The notes: generated from the sequence alone by a model not told the origin. A DNA stretch of 64,000 bases from Bdellovibrio sp. qaytius (GCA_004011035.1 CP025734.1:1076001-1140000); one strand, 5' to 3'. Shown: positions 49,854 through 60,625, counted from the first letter of the stretch. Made by a program: numbers and translations.

Positions 49854-51266
49854 CTAGTTTTCTGCAGGTTCGGCGTTTTTAGAACCTAAGCGATCAGGTT
49901 GTTTAGCTTTTTTAGCTGGCTTTTGCCCCATTACTTTTAATAAATCTTGGCCAAACCCTGCGATTTGATCGACTTGTTTACGGTTAGAGCCAACATTCGG
50001 GTCAACGCCTGCGGCATTGCCAGACGAGAACATGCTGCGATCCATATTATCTAAAAGTTTTGTGCCAGCAATACCAGTGCTTTTTTCTAAGATCGTAAGT
50101 GATTTAAATAAATTTAACTGACGAGCTGTGCGCGTTTTGTTCATGAGTGACTGTGATGAATCACCTGTAGCTAAGATAAACTTTTTAATCGTCGTTGCAT
50201 CGCCGTAAAGATCTTTATCAGCCATTACTAAAACAGCGGCACCAGTTACGAAAGCCGTTGCTTGTGATGTTCCCGTCATTAAACCGTAAGAGTTATTCGG
50301 TAAACATGATAAAATTGTTTGCCCTGGAGCTGCAATATCAACTGTGTCAGTACCGTAGTTTGAAGAAGATAAGACTTCAGTTGTTGGATCAATTGCTGTT
50401 ACAGAGATAATATTTTTTAATTTATAATCAGCCGGGTAGTAGTGATGTTCATCTGAATTAGAACGTTCATTACCAGCAGCAGCCACAAATAAAATACCTT
50501 TGGCCTCAGCAGCAGCAACAGCATCGTGTTCTTCTTGAGAAAACTCAGTGCCACCACCTGAATAATTGATGATATGCGCACCCATTTTTACCGCGTACTG
50601 AATGGCTTGAATCGTATTTTTTAAATTATCTGTGTTTGGAACTTTCGGGTCATAGTATTTTAAAATCATTAAACTTACATCTGGAGCAATACCGCTTATA
50701 CCTTTGCGGTTACCAGCTTCTGCGCCAATGATTCCGGCGATGTGAGTGCCGTGGCCATGGTTGTCGTCTAATTTATTATTATTTGAAACGAAATTCCAAC
50801 CGTAAACGTCATCAATAAAACCATCGCCATCATCATCGATTCCATTTGTGGCTTTGTCGCGGCCTTTAGCATCTTTGCCGGTCTCGCCTGGGTTTTTCCA
50901 AAGATTATTTTTTAGATCTTCGTGATTAATATCAATACCTGTATCAATCACAGCCACAATTACTTTTTTGCTGCCGCGAGTGATTGACCATGCGCGAGCT
51001 GCATCAGATTTTTTTAAGCCCCAAGCTTGTTTGATGGCAGGGTCGTTAAATAAAGCTGATGGTTCGTTTGGAACTTGTGTTGAAGAATCAGTGACAGTTC
51101 CTAATTCTAACATGCGATTATCAATTTTGCTGGTTTTTGATTTTTGCGATTGGGCTGTGCGCTCAGGAGACGGCACTTGGTTTTTCTTCCAAAATAAAAA
51201 GCCGCCCATAGTACAACAGAACACCACAAAAGAACCGATAACAGCATTAAGAAGTTTATTATTCAT
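49854..51266 (-). CDS. Membrane-anchored subtilisin-like serine protease (S8)
   Basis: A 470-residue protein with an N-terminal hydrophobic segment (about 8-27, signal anchor or peptide) and a subtilase domain. The triad is seen as Asp in VIDTGIDINHED, His in NHGHGTHIAGIIG and Ser334 in MTGTSQATAFVTG, with Asn of the oxyanion hole in FVAAAGNERSNS. A Pro/Lys-rich C-terminal tail follows. It should act outside the inner membrane. The gene lies after the lytic transglycosylase and may be co-transcribed with it (65-base gap). Confidence 0.92.
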   Translation of the reverse strand: MNNKLLNAVIGSFVVFCCTMGGFLFWKKNQVPSPERTAQSQKSKTSKIDNRMLELGTVTDSSTQVPNEPSALFNDPAIKQAWGLKKSDAARAWSITRGSKKVIVAVIDTGIDINHEDLKNNLWKNPGETGKDAKGRDKATNGIDDDGDGFIDDVYGWNFVSNNNKLDDNHGHGTHIAGIIGAEAGNRKGISGIAPDVSLMILKYYDPKVPNTDNLKNTIQAIQYAVKMGAHIINYSGGGTEFSQEEHDAVAAAEAKGILFVAAAGNERSNSDEHHYYPADYKLKNIISVTAIDPTTEVLSSSNYGTDTVDIAAPGQTILSCLPNNSYGLMTGTSQATAFVTGAAVLVMADKDLYGDATTIKKFILATGDSSQSLMNKTRTARQLNLFKSLTILEKSTGIAGTKLLDNMDRSMFSSGNAAGVDPNVGSNRKQVDQIAGFGQDLLKVMGQKPAKKAKQPDRLGSKNAEPAEN

Positions 51267-51331
51267 AATGAGTTTATCGGTACTTTAAAGCACAAATCTT
51301 AAGATGACTTGCGCCTTATTTTGAGACGAGG

Positions 51332-53182
51332 TTAGTTCGTTTGAACAGTCGGAGCCGGTTGGCTTAAGTCAGTTTGTCTTATGAAGTTTTCAGGGAAGAC
51401 GAACTCTTTATTTGGGCTTTCTAAACGATCATAAAAGAGATGATTGCGGGCAATCACTTTTACATAAAGTCTTGTTTCGTCGTAAGGAATCTCTTCAACG
51501 AAATCGACAATGTCGAATTTGGGGCGAAAGCGTGTTTTAAGCCAGCGAGTTACGGCCGAAGGTCCAGCATTGTAAGCTGCGGCCACAAGGGCGTATTGGT
51601 CTTTTTGTTTTTTAACTTGTTCAGATAATTCAAAGCTTCCGATTTTGATATTGATCTGTGGATTATATAAATCTTCAGCTTTTTTGTATTCAACTTTGTG
51701 TTTGCGCGCCAGAGATTTTGCTAATGGTGGGATGACCTGCATCAAGCCGTAAGCATTCGCAGGACTGCGTGAATTCATATTAAACGCTGATTCTTGGCGC
51801 ATGATTGAAAAAATCAAACTTGTAGGTAAGCCAGTGATTGTCGCCATCTCTTTAACTTCGGTTGAGTAAAGTCTTGGAAATAACAGATCAAATTTTTGCA
51901 CCATGATATCTTGTTTTTGTTCGATCGGAAGTTTAGCAAAGGCGATAAACAAAGGTAAAAAACGGTGCCCACGGTAAGCTAACTCTAAACCTAATACGGT
52001 AAGTTGTTCGGGTTTATCGGTTAAGGCTAAAGTTGTACGTTCTGCTAAATCAACTTCTTCATGTTCAAGTAAAGCATTGAAGAAATTTTTTTGCTTTGCA
52101 GATAAGAACGAAAGTGATTTATCAAAGTTAAATTTTTCTGTCGCTTTTAAAGTGTTAAAGGCCGGGACTTTGATTCCAAGTTCATCGTAAGCTAAGAGCG
52201 AATAATAGCTGTAAAAATCATCCTGAGTCATTTGTGTCCAGATTTTTACGGCTTCATCTTTTTTGTCTGTACGTTTTAAAGTGCGAGCTAAGAAAAAATT
52301 AGCGCGTGATTTTTCAGACGTGTCTACAGTTTCAGTGGCTAAAACTTTAAAAGCATCGCCTGCTGCGGCCCATTGTTCGTCTTTGTAAAGAGTCCAAGCT
52401 TTTGTCCACAATAATTTTTCACGCGTCAGTAAAACATTTTTAGAAGCGCCTTTTTTAAGTTCTTCTAAAACAGCGTCATACATGGCAACGGCTTCTTTGT
52501 ATTTTTCTTCGTCTTCTTTTACTTTTCCGAACAGATAAGTGATTTCAGCTAAGTTTTGCTGTTCAAAAGGCTTTAGCGACGTGATTGTCGCTGTTAATAG
52601 CGTATCAGCTTTTTTAAATTCATTATCAGAGTAGTATTGGCGACCTAAATTCACGGAAGCTTCTAAATACAGTTCTTGGTGTTTAACAGTTTTAGAATCT
52701 TTTTTAAAGGTTTTTTGCGCTAAAGCTTGAAAGTCTTTAAGAACTTTAAGGGCATCAGCTCTGCGATTGTTGCTACGGTATTTAGCGCGCAGTTGTTTCA
52801 TCAAAACCATTTTTTCAATAGGCTGCTTTTCTTTTTTGATTTGGTTACGTAATGAATCAATCGACGCATTTTCAGAAATAGCTAACTGAGCTGTCGCAGA
52901 AACCGGTGTTGGTAATAATAAAATATTAGCTTCAGCAATTTCTTGAACAAAGATTTTGCGTTCAAAATCAGTCACTGATTTCATATCAAAATTAAAGCCG
53001 GGGCATTTTTTAATACCGCGAATACCAGCCAGTGAATTTAACGCAAAGTCTTTATCTTGTGAAACTTTAGCCAGTTGATCGCACGACATATCTTTAATTT
53101 TAGTAGAACCTAAAAGCTGCGCGTGACTGCAGACGTAAACGAAGGGAATAATAAAACACACTTTTTTAAACATTGAAATCAT
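51332..53182 (-). CDS. Soluble lytic transglycosylase (Slt70-like)
   Basis: A 616-residue exported protein: signal peptide (about 4-22), a long helical repeat (superhelical U/L-domain-like) region of about 100-430 and a goose-type lysozyme SLT domain. Catalytic Glu464 lies in IMRQESAFNMNSRSP, followed by AYGLMQVIPPLAKSLAR and AAYNAGPSAVTRWL. It cleaves peptidoglycan to anhydro-muropeptides in the periplasm. It follows clpA by 10 bases, so wall turnover and Clp proteolysis genes share an operon here. The start could also be Met4. Confidence 0.92.
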   Translation of the reverse strand: MISMFKKVCFIIPFVYVCSHAQLLGSTKIKDMSCDQLAKVSQDKDFALNSLAGIRGIKKCPGFNFDMKSVTDFERKIFVQEIAEANILLLPTPVSATAQLAISENASIDSLRNQIKKEKQPIEKMVLMKQLRAKYRSNNRRADALKVLKDFQALAQKTFKKDSKTVKHQELYLEASVNLGRQYYSDNEFKKADTLLTATITSLKPFEQQNLAEITYLFGKVKEDEEKYKEAVAMYDAVLEELKKGASKNVLLTREKLLWTKAWTLYKDEQWAAAGDAFKVLATETVDTSEKSRANFFLARTLKRTDKKDEAVKIWTQMTQDDFYSYYSLLAYDELGIKVPAFNTLKATEKFNFDKSLSFLSAKQKNFFNALLEHEEVDLAERTTLALTDKPEQLTVLGLELAYRGHRFLPLFIAFAKLPIEQKQDIMVQKFDLLFPRLYSTEVKEMATITGLPTSLIFSIMRQESAFNMNSRSPANAYGLMQVIPPLAKSLARKHKVEYKKAEDLYNPQINIKIGSFELSEQVKKQKDQYALVAAAYNAGPSAVTRWLKTRFRPKFDIVDFVEEIPYDETRLYVKVIARNHLFYDRLESPNKEFVFPENFIRQTDLSQPAPTVQTN

Positions 53183-53192
53183 ATAGCCTATC

Positions 53193-55457
53193 CTAGCTGT
53201 AACTAAATTCTAACATCTTGTTAGTTTGTGAGAACGTGACGTTTATTTTTCCGCCGTTTTTTAATTTTCCAAATAATAACTCGTCGATGATTCTGGCTTT
53301 TACCAATTCGTCAATTTTTCTATGTAAAGGGCGCGCGCCGTAAACAGGATCATAACCACTTTCAGCAATAAATGTAACAGCTGAATCGTCATAGGCAAAA
53401 TCAACTTTTTTAGCGGCTAAGGTGTGTTTAAGCTCAGTTAAAAATTTATCGACGATATTTTTAACTAAATCTAAAGTTAACCCATTGAAATAAACAATTT
53501 TATCTAGGCGATTGATAAATTCTGGAGCGAAAGTTTTCTTAATCGCTTCAGCACTCACTTGGCCAGGCACTGATTTACCTAAACCAATACTGCCACGAGC
53601 CACATCGGCAGCGCCCGCATTTGAAGTCATCACTAAAATACTATTTTTAAAATCAACTGTTCGGCCGTTGCCATCTGTTAAGCGGCCACCATCCATGATT
53701 TGTAATAAAATATTATAAATATCAGAGTGGGCTTTTTCGATCTCATCTAATAAAATTAATGAGTACGGGCTTTTTGAAACAGCTTCGGTTAATTGGCCAC
53801 CTTGTTCAAACCCCACATACCCTGGAGGCGCACCGACAAGGCGTGAAATTGAATGTTTCTCCATGTATTCACTCATGTCAAAGCGCTGGTAATTAACACC
53901 TAAAATGCGAGCTAACTGTTTACAAACTTCAGTTTTACCAACACCTGTTGGGCCTGCGAATAAGAAGCTTCCCCAAGGTTTTTCTTTTGTTTCTAAACCA
54001 CTGCGCGCAAATTTAATCGCTTGAGTTAAAGCTGAGATCGCATCGTCTTGGCCAAAGATTAATGATTTGAGTTTGATATCTAAATCTTTTAATAAACCTA
54101 AATCATCAGATGATAATTGAGTTGTTGGCACACCAGAAATTTTTGAAATAATCGCGGCCACATCTTCAACTTCGACATTTTTTTGTTTTTTCAACTTCGT
54201 AGTTGAGCCAACTTCATCTAAAATATCGATCGCTTTATCTGGTAATTTTGAATTCGTTAAATACTTAACCGATAATTCAACACAGGCACGAATAGCTGCT
54301 TTTGAATAAACCACATCATGAAATTTTTCATACTGGGGTTTAAGTGATTCTAAAATTTGTACGGTATCTTCAACAGTGGGTTCTTTGATATCAACACGTT
54401 GAAAGCGGCGGTTAAGGCCGCGGTCTTTTTCAAAGTGCTGGCGGTATTCTTGAAACGTCGTCGCACCGATACAAGAAATTTCACCTTTTGATAGGGCAGG
54501 CTTTAATAAATTAGCTGCATCCATAGATGAGCCTGATGTTGAACCAGCACCTACGATATTATGAATTTCATCGATGAATAAAATGATATTGGGGTCAGCT
54601 TTGGCTTCTTTTAAAATATTTTTAAGACGGCCTTCAAAGTCACCACGGTATTTAGCTCCGGCTAGTAATGAGCCGACATCAACCGAGTAAATCACTTTGT
54701 TTTGTAAAAATTCAGGCACTTCGCCCTTATTGATTTTTTCGGCTAAGCCTTCAACGATGGCTGTTTTACCAACGCCGCTATCGCCAATAATTAATGGATT
54801 ATTTTTTTGACGACGTCCTAAAGTTTGAATCATTTTTTCGATGATGTCTTCGCGGCCCACTAAGGGATCTTTTTTGCCACTGCGGGCGTAGTCATTTAAA
54901 TTAATCGCAAAATCTTCTAGGGCCGTTGATTTTTTATCAACTGCGCTTGTAGCTTTACCATCTTCAGCTGTTGAATCTGTGCCTGAAGTTGAGCTGCTGC
55001 TCGATAATTCGTGGCTAACAACTGAAATCACATCAAATTGGGTAAGGCCTGATTTTTGTAAAACAAAAGTGGCTTTTGATTTTTTTTCGTCAAACACAGC
55101 AATGAAAACTGAAAGTTCATTAATTTCTGAACGACCAGAGTTCTGCATTTGTAAAGCTGCGCGTTCAAAAGCGCGATGAACAGAAACTGTTAATTGAGCT
55201 TTCCATTCGGTAGGGTTACCATCGTCAGTTAAAACTTTTTTTTCAGCTTCAGATAACACTTCATTTTTATTAATATATTTTTCTAATTCTTTTTTTACAT
55301 CGACAACGTTGATGTTAAGTTTTTCACAAACTTCGATAACATGCGGAGCCTCAAGCAGGCAAAAAGTGAAATGTTCAAGGGTCACAAACTCGTGCGATTT
55401 TTTCGTCGCAAGATCAATCGCTTTACCTAATCTTTTATCAAGTTCTTTGGTAATCAT
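53193..55457 (-). CDS. clpA: ATP-dependent Clp protease ATP-binding subunit ClpA
   Basis: A 754-residue class I Clp ATPase: N-terminal repeat domain (about 1-145; [17 protein letters not shown]), first AAA+ module (Walker [15 protein letters not shown]) and second AAA+ module (Walker [15 protein letters not shown]). It lacks the long middle coiled-coil of ClpB, so ClpA is the better call. It unfolds substrates for ClpP, with ClpS as N-end-rule adaptor. It overlaps clpS by four bases (ATGA) in the standard clpS-clpA order. Confidence 0.95.
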   Translation of the reverse strand: MITKELDKRLGKAIDLATKKSHEFVTLEHFTFCLLEAPHVIEVCEKLNINVVDVKKELEKYINKNEVLSEAEKKVLTDDGNPTEWKAQLTVSVHRAFERAALQMQNSGRSEINELSVFIAVFDEKKSKATFVLQKSGLTQFDVISVVSHELSSSSSTSGTDSTAEDGKATSAVDKKSTALEDFAINLNDYARSGKKDPLVGREDIIEKMIQTLGRRQKNNPLIIGDSGVGKTAIVEGLAEKINKGEVPEFLQNKVIYSVDVGSLLAGAKYRGDFEGRLKNILKEAKADPNIILFIDEIHNIVGAGSTSGSSMDAANLLKPALSKGEISCIGATTFQEYRQHFEKDRGLNRRFQRVDIKEPTVEDTVQILESLKPQYEKFHDVVYSKAAIRACVELSVKYLTNSKLPDKAIDILDEVGSTTKLKKQKNVEVEDVAAIISKISGVPTTQLSSDDLGLLKDLDIKLKSLIFGQDDAISALTQAIKFARSGLETKEKPWGSFLFAGPTGVGKTEVCKQLARILGVNYQRFDMSEYMEKHSISRLVGAPPGYVGFEQGGQLTEAVSKSPYSLILLDEIEKAHSDIYNILLQIMDGGRLTDGNGRTVDFKNSILVMTSNAGAADVARGSIGLGKSVPGQVSAEAIKKTFAPEFINRLDKIVYFNGLTLDLVKNIVDKFLTELKHTLAAKKVDFAYDDSAVTFIAESGYDPVYGARPLHRKIDELVKARIIDELLFGKLKNGGKINVTFSQTNKMLEFSYS

Positions 55458-55867
55458 TTGTCCTCCTCAACAATACATTTTAGCGGGTATTTGTTGCTTT
55501 TAGCAAATTGGTTCACTTGCAAAGCCTTGGTTTCGGCCACTTCGAAATTAAAGACACCTGCGACGCCAGAACCCAGCTTATGTACGTCTAGCATTATTTT
55601 TTCTGCAGAGCGGTCGTCGTGTTTAAAGAAAGTTTTTAAAACATAAACCACAAAATCCATTGGTGTATAGTCATCATTCAACAACAAAACTTTGTAAAGA
55701 TTTGGTTCTTCAGTATCAACCTCGTCTAGTAGATCAATACCTGTTGAAGAATCGTTGTCTCTGTTGCTGCCATGATTTCCGCTATGACCACCGTCGGGTA
55801 GTTCGGCGAACAACGTTTTAGGGTATTTTAAAGAGTTCTCAGATAAAGACGTACTTGTTTGATACAT
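55454..55867 (-). CDS. clpS: ClpS adaptor protein
   Basis: A 137-residue protein: about 50 unstructured residues, then the ClpS domain (LYKVLLLNDDYTPMDFVVYV, then the ALQVNQ-FAKSNKYPLKC end). The DD-x-TPM site binds N-degrons and delivers substrates to ClpA. The N-terminal extension is longer than in E. coli ClpS. No ribosome site is present; TACAAT lies 8 bases before the ATG, which suggests a leaderless mRNA. It starts the clpS-clpA-slt operon and is divergent from pilA. Confidence 0.93.
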   Translation of the reverse strand: MYQTSTSLSENSLKYPKTLFAELPDGGHSGNHGSNRDNDSSTGIDLLDEVDTEEPNLYKVLLLNDDYTPMDFVVYVLKTFFKHDDRSAEKIMLDVHKLGSGVAGVFNFEVAETKALQVNQFAKSNKYPLKCIVEEDK

Positions 55868-55875
55868 AATTATTT

Positions 55876-55903
55876 ATTGTAGTGGAGGTCCTGTTAAAAT
55901 CAA
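55876..55903 (-). promoter_or_regulatory. clpS promoter giving a leaderless transcript
   Basis: Minus strand: TTGATT (55898-55903), 16-base spacer, TACAAT (55876-55881), then 8 bases to the ATG at 55867. No Shine-Dalgarno sequence is present. Confidence 0.5.
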
Positions 55904-56002
55904 CGAACAAAATGCATTTCAATACTTGTCAACGACATTGAATGTTATAATATTTTATATGTATGCCATAAGTATTATTAATTAAAAAGGGGATAAGTTA
56001 AT

Positions 56003-56650
56003 ATGAAAAATACCAGAACGTTAAATCAAAAAGGTTTCTCGCTTGTTGAGCTTATGATCGTTGTTGCGATCATCGGTTTATTAGCAGCTGTGGGTGTTCC
56101 ACAATATCAAAAATTCCAAGCTCGTGCTCGCCAAGGTGAAGCAAAGTCTGCACTTAGTGCTTTGTATGCTTCAGAGCAAAGTTTCTTCGGTGAGTGGAAT
56201 TTATATTCATACGACTTAAAAAACATCGGCTTCGGTGTGACTGGTACTGGTTTACGTTATGTGACTGGTTTTGCCGGTGGTGCAGCTTGTACAGCTTATT
56301 CAACTGCAGCGGGTGCTCCGACAGAAATCAATGCGACTACAAATTCTTGGTCAGATGGTACGAACGTTTGTACAGGTACCGGAACGAATCAAGCTTCTTG
56401 GGGTACAACACCTATGCCAGCAGTAGGCGCAGGTTGTGGTGTTTACTTCGTTGGTACTCGTCCTGTTGGTGGTGCTCCTGGTGCTGCTGGAACTACAAGC
56501 TGTGTATCGACAGCTGGTTCAGCTTCATTCCAAGCGGCTTCACGCGGTAATCCGAACAATACTTACACATCAGGTTTAACAGCGACTGATGACACTTGGA
56601 CTATCGATCAAAATAAAAAAGTTAGTAATGCGGTAGCAGGTATCAAATAG
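56003..56650 (+). CDS. pilA: Type IV pilin (PilA-like)
   Basis: A 215-residue prepilin. The leader MKNTRTLNQKG is cut before Phe12, giving mature FSLVELMIVVAIIGLLAAVG with Glu5, the hallmark of type IVa pilins. The globular part is Gly/Thr/Ala-rich with four cysteines (AACTAY, NVCTG, AGCGVY, TSCVST) that can form two disulfides. Type IV pili are needed for predation in Bdellovibrio, where PilA is the major subunit. AAGGGGA is the ribosome site. TATAAT at 55946-55951 may be the -10 of its promoter. The next gene starts three bases after its stop. Confidence 0.93.
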   Translation: MKNTRTLNQKGFSLVELMIVVAIIGLLAAVGVPQYQKFQARARQGEAKSALSALYASEQSFFGEWNLYSYDLKNIGFGVTGTGLRYVTGFAGGAACTAYSTAAGAPTEINATTNSWSDGTNVCTGTGTNQASWGTTPMPAVGAGCGVYFVGTRPVGGAPGAAGTTSCVSTAGSASFQAASRGNPNNTYTSGLTATDDTWTIDQNKKVSNAVAGIK

Positions 56651-56653
56651 TAA

Positions 56654-57319
56654 ATGTCAGTTAAGATTTTCTTAGGAATCTTAGTTATAACAACGTGGCT
56701 TTCGAGCCACGTTTTTTTTGCGAAAAGCTTCGATCGCTTTCAAGAGCTTTACATTCCACCTCCAAAGGCTATTCAACACTTAACAGCAGGTTTTAACGTT
56801 CAAGTCGCCGATGCTTTCTGGCTTCGCGCAGTGCAAGACTTTGATTATTGCAGTAAAAAGATTTCTCAAAATGTTTGCGAAGGAAATTCGTGGTTATTTT
56901 CGGTCTTAGATTTATCGAGTACACTTGATCCTAAATTAGAGCCGATTATGTACCAAACGGCTGGTTTGGCCTTATCAATTCTAGTGGGCGATGTTGAAGG
57001 TGGCGCGAAAATATTCGATCGTGGTGTTCAAGTTTATCCCGATAATTGGCAGATCATTTACGGGGCGGCCTACCATGCTCTTTACGAAGAAAAAAATAAA
57101 ATGAAAGCTTCTAAGCTATATCTTAGAGCCTCTGAAATAGGAGCTCCTAAGTGGACTCAGGTTTTAGCAGCTCGTTTAGCCAGCGATGAGGGCGAAAGCG
57201 AATTTGCTGATAAGATTTTAGAAGACATGGTTGCTCAAAACAAAGACGAAAAACTCATTATTCGCTTAAAAACTAAACTGCTTGAAGCTAAGGCGAAAAA
57301 TAACTCACAAAAGCAGTAA
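56654..57319 (+). CDS. Membrane-anchored protein co-transcribed with pilA (TPR-like)
   Basis: A 221-residue protein with an N-terminal hydrophobic segment (about 4-22), then a helical domain with repeats that look TPR-like, e.g. DVEGGAKIFDRGVQVYPDNW and KASKLYLRASEIGAPKW. It starts three bases after the pilA stop and has no ribosome site of its own, so translation is probably coupled to pilA. A role in pilus assembly or pilin stability is suggested by position only. Family not recognised. Confidence 0.72.
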   Translation: MSVKIFLGILVITTWLSSHVFFAKSFDRFQELYIPPPKAIQHLTAGFNVQVADAFWLRAVQDFDYCSKKISQNVCEGNSWLFSVLDLSSTLDPKLEPIMYQTAGLALSILVGDVEGGAKIFDRGVQVYPDNWQIIYGAAYHALYEEKNKMKASKLYLRASEIGAPKWTQVLAARLASDEGESEFADKILEDMVAQNKDEKLIIRLKTKLLEAKAKNNSQKQ

Positions 57320-57338
57320 AAATCTCTGTCTTCCATTC

Positions 57339-57368
57339 TTGACGTGAGCTGATTAGACCTCCTATTTT
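57339..57368 (+). promoter_or_regulatory. dnaJ promoter, sigma-32-like
   Basis: CTTGACG (57338-57344) and CCTCCTATTTT (57358-57368) resemble the heat-shock pattern CTTGAAA ... CCCCATnT. TATTTT ends 8 bases before the ATG, so the transcript may be leaderless. The -35 matches that before dnaK. Confidence 0.45.
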
Positions 57369-57376
57369 AGTCTGCT

Positions 57377-58516
57377 ATGTCTACAAAGCGCGATTACTAT
57401 GAAATTCTAAGTGTTGAACGTACGTCTGATGGCGATACGATTAAAAAAGCTTACCGAAAGCTAGCCATGCAATATCATCCGGATCGTAATCCTGGAGATA
57501 AAGCCGCTGAAGACAAATTCAAAGAAGCCGCAGAAGCTTATGAAGTTTTAAGTTCTCCAGAAAAAAAAGAAAAATACGATCGTTTCGGTCACCAAGCTTT
57601 TCAGCAAGGTGCTGGCGGCAGTGGATACCATGGTGGCTTCACTGACATGAACGATATCTTTTCACAGTTTGGTGATGTGTTCGGTGATTTTTTTGGCGGA
57701 GGCGGCGGTAGCCCTTTTGGCCAAGCGCGTGGACAGTCACGCCCACGTGGTCCGCGTAAAGGATCTGATTTAAGATATATCACTGAAGTTGAATTAGCTT
57801 CGGTTTTAACTGATGGCGAAAAACAAGTTGAATTTGAAACTGATGAACACTGCTCTGACTGTAATGGTTCAGGTGCAGCTAAAGGTTCGCAAGCTGTGAC
57901 TTGTAAAGTGTGTAAAGGCCAAGGCCAAGTGATTCGCCAACAGGGCTTTTTCACAATGGCGACAACGTGTTCTTCATGCGAAGGCACGGGCGAGACAATT
58001 GAAAATCCATGCAAAACTTGTCATGGTAAAGGTCGAGCTAAAGTAAAACGGAAGATTAAAGTTAATCTTCCGGCAGGGGTTGATAATGGCACTCGTCTTC
58101 GCATTCAAGGTGAAGGTGAAGGCGGCTACAAAGGTGGCCCAGCCGGTGATTTATTTGTCGAAATTAGAGTTAAAGAACATGATGTGTACGAGCGTGAAGG
58201 TGATCATTTATTTGCTGACTTAGATATCGCGTTTGAACAATTCATGTTAGGTGGCGAAATTAAAGTTGATGGCTTAGATGGTGAAATCGAAGTGGACGTT
58301 CCTCGCGGAGCCCAGCCCGGTGATCAAATCAAAATCTCAGGACGAGGCGTTCCGTCACTTCGTGGCTCGCGCCGTGGCGATTTGCTATTTACGCTGCACC
58401 CAGAATTCCCTAAAAAGGTTTCTGGTGAAGAAGAGGCCCTGCTAAGACAGTTAGCAGAGCTGCGTAAAATCAATGTAGGTAATGAAAAAAAGGGCTTTTT
58501 TGGACGTAAGAAATAG
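57377..58516 (+). CDS. dnaJ: Chaperone DnaJ
   Basis: A 379-residue class I J-protein: J domain with HPD in [10 protein letters not shown], Gly/Phe-rich linker (GGAGGS and FFGGGGG-like segments), four Cys-x2-Cys-x-Gly-x-Gly zinc motifs ([32 protein letters not shown]) and the C-terminal substrate-binding domain. It delivers unfolded proteins to DnaK and stimulates its ATPase. It precedes dnaK by 108 bases, opposite to the E. coli order, and each gene has a promoter. No ribosome site is seen. Confidence 0.96.
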   Translation: MSTKRDYYEILSVERTSDGDTIKKAYRKLAMQYHPDRNPGDKAAEDKFKEAAEAYEVLSSPEKKEKYDRFGHQAFQQGAGGSGYHGGFTDMNDIFSQFGDVFGDFFGGGGGSPFGQARGQSRPRGPRKGSDLRYITEVELASVLTDGEKQVEFETDEHCSDCNGSGAAKGSQAVTCKVCKGQGQVIRQQGFFTMATTCSSCEGTGETIENPCKTCHGKGRAKVKRKIKVNLPAGVDNGTRLRIQGEGEGGYKGGPAGDLFVEIRVKEHDVYEREGDHLFADLDIAFEQFMLGGEIKVDGLDGEIEVDVPRGAQPGDQIKISGRGVPSLRGSRRGDLLFTLHPEFPKKVSGEEEALLRQLAELRKINVGNEKKGFFGRKK

Positions 58517-58529
58517 TAGGGTCTAGCCA

Positions 58530-58558
58530 CTTGACGTGGGCCTTAGGCGACCCATATT
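58530..58558 (+). promoter_or_regulatory. dnaK promoter, sigma-32-like
   Basis: CTTGACG (58530-58536), 14 bases, CCCATATT (58551-58558) match the heat-shock sigma factor pattern. A transcript start near 58565 gives a leader of about 60 bases before dnaK. No CIRCE repeat is seen. Confidence 0.62.
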
Positions 58559-58624
58559 TAAAGTAATAAAAATTAACAAATATTAAATTTAAAGTATTAA
58601 AGCATAGAATTAGGAGATTAGAAA

Positions 58625-60544
58625 ATGGGAAAAATTATCGGTATCGATTTAGGAACGACAAATTCATGTGTTGCTATCATGGAGGGCGGCGAGCCTAAAG
58701 TTCTAGTAAATGAAGAAGGCGCACGTACAACTCCTTCGGTTGTAGCATTCACAAAAGACGGTGATCGTTTAGTCGGTCAAATTGCTAAACGCCAAGCTGT
58801 AACAAATCCAGAAAATACAATTTACTCTGCAAAACGTTTTATCGGTCGCAGATACGAAGAAGTTGAAAGTGAATTAAAATTAATTCCGTACACTGTTGAA
58901 TCAAAAAACAGCGGTGCAGATACAGCATTCAAAATTCAAGGTGGCAAATCAGCTTCTCCTGAAGAAATTGGCGCGGCTGTATTAGGTAAACTTAAAAAAG
59001 TTGCTGAAGATTATTTAGGCCAAGAAGTAACTGATGCAGTTATCACTGTTCCTGCTTACTTTAACGATGCGCAAAGACAAGCTACTAAAGATGCTGGTCG
59101 TATTGCGGGCTTAAACGTTCGTCGTATTATCAATGAACCAACAGCTGCCGCGTTAGCTTACGGTTTAGATAAAAAGAAAGATCAAAAAATTGCAATCTAC
59201 GATTTCGGTGGTGGTACATTTGATATCTCTATCTTAGAAGTTGGTGACGGCGTTGTTGAAGTTAAATCAACAAACGGTGACACGCACTTAGGTGGTGATA
59301 ACTTTGACGTGATCATCTTAGAATGGTTAATCACTGAATTTAAAAAAGACCAAGGTATCGATCTTAAGAATGATAAAATGGCTTTACAACGTCTTAAAGA
59401 GGCGGCTGAAAAAGCGAAGATCGAATTATCTTCAGCGCAAGAATCAGATATTAATTTACCGTTCATTACGGCAGATCAATCTGGTCCTAAGCATTTACAA
59501 ATTAAATTAACTCGTTCTAAATTCGACCAAATGACGGCTGATTTAGTAAGACGTTCTGTTGAGCCTTGTAAAAAAGCTTTAGCTGATGCTGGTTTATCTA
59601 CATCACAAATTGACGAAGTGGTTTTAGTGGGTGGTTCGACTCGTATCCCTTCTATCCAAAAAGCTGTTAAAGACTTTTTCGGTAAAGAGCCAAACAGAAC
59701 TGTGAATCCAGATGAAGTTGTGGCTTTAGGTGCTGCAGTTCAAGGTGGCGTATTAGCAGGTGATGTTAAAGACGTATTATTATTAGATGTGACTCCGTTA
59801 TCACTTGGTATCGAAACTATGGGTGGCGTAATGACGGCTCTTATCGAGCGCAATACGACAATTCCTTCGAAAAAATCTCAAGTGTTTTCGACAGCAGCAG
59901 ATAATCAACCAGGTGTTGATATTCATGTAGTGCAAGGTGAACGTAAAATGGCGACTGACAATAAATCATTAGGCCGTTTTGAGTTATCTGGAATCGCTCC
60001 AGCTCCTCGTGGTATGCCGCAAATCGAAGTGACATTTGATATTGATGCGAATGGTATTTTACACGTATCAGCGGTTGATAAAGCGACGAATAAGTCTCAG
60101 CAAATCAAAATCACAGCCCAATCTGGTTTATCGGAAGATGAAATCAAAAAAGCCGTGAAAGAAGCTGAAATGCAAGCTGACTCTGATAAAGAAAAAGCAG
60201 AAGCAGCGCAAACGCGTAATAACCTTGATAATTTAATTTACCAAACTGAAAAGCTTGTAAATGAAAACAAAGATAAAATTGGCGCTGAAGCAGAAACTGT
60301 GAAAGCAGCTGTTGAAGATGCTAAAAAAGTTTTCGAAAATAAAACAGCAACAACTGCAGAATTAAAAGCTGCATTTGAAAAATTACAAACAGCCTCTCAC
60401 AAGGTCACTGAAGCCCTTTACAAATCTGGATCAGCTCCAGGTGGTGATGGTTCAGGCGGCGCTGGTGGTGCAGGTAGTGCTCCAGGCGAAGAGAAAAAAG
60501 ACGGCGACGATGTGATCGATGCTGACTTCAAAGACGTGAACTAA
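58625..60544 (+). CDS. dnaK: Chaperone DnaK (Hsp70)
   Basis: A 639-residue Hsp70. The ATPase domain begins [20 protein letters not shown] and includes IFDFGGGT-type motif [14 protein letters not shown] and [13 protein letters not shown]; the substrate-binding domain begins near [14 protein letters not shown]. The lid ends in a Gly/Ala-rich stretch and [11 protein letters not shown] tail, normal for bacterial DnaK. It folds and protects proteins with DnaJ and GrpE. AGGAG lies 8 bases before the ATG. Followed by a strong terminator. Confidence 0.98.
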   Translation: MGKIIGIDLGTTNSCVAIMEGGEPKVLVNEEGARTTPSVVAFTKDGDRLVGQIAKRQAVTNPENTIYSAKRFIGRRYEEVESELKLIPYTVESKNSGADTAFKIQGGKSASPEEIGAAVLGKLKKVAEDYLGQEVTDAVITVPAYFNDAQRQATKDAGRIAGLNVRRIINEPTAAALAYGLDKKKDQKIAIYDFGGGTFDISILEVGDGVVEVKSTNGDTHLGGDNFDVIILEWLITEFKKDQGIDLKNDKMALQRLKEAAEKAKIELSSAQESDINLPFITADQSGPKHLQIKLTRSKFDQMTADLVRRSVEPCKKALADAGLSTSQIDEVVLVGGSTRIPSIQKAVKDFFGKEPNRTVNPDEVVALGAAVQGGVLAGDVKDVLLLDVTPLSLGIETMGGVMTALIERNTTIPSKKSQVFSTAADNQPGVDIHVVQGERKMATDNKSLGRFELSGIAPAPRGMPQIEVTFDIDANGILHVSAVDKATNKSQQIKITAQSGLSEDEIKKAVKEAEMQADSDKEKAEAAQTRNNLDNLIYQTEKLVNENKDKIGAEAETVKAAVEDAKKVFENKTATTAELKAAFEKLQTASHKVTEALYKSGSAPGGDGSGGAGGAGSAPGEEKKDGDDVIDADFKDVN

Positions 60545-60576
60545 GTATTTAATTCTCGTTTAAAATGCATTAGAGC

Positions 60577-60606
60577 AAAAGCCGATCGAAAGATCGGCTT
60601 TTTTTT
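60577..60606 (+). terminator. Rho-independent terminator after dnaK
   Basis: AAAAGCCGATC, loop GAAA, GATCGGCTTTT and a run of T form a perfect hairpin with tetraloop, 33 bases after the dnaK stop. Confidence 0.93.
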
Positions 60607-60625
60607 GAGCAAAATTCTTTCGTAA

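Noticed and set aside
55921-56002. Sigma-54 promoter before pilA
   Set aside because: No GG-N10-GC (-24/-12) element is present; a TATAAT sequence at 55946 is a better candidate, although its -35 is weak.
58517-58624. CIRCE element before dnaK
   Set aside because: The TTAGCACTC-N9-GAGTGCTAA repeat is absent; a sigma-32-like promoter explains the region better.
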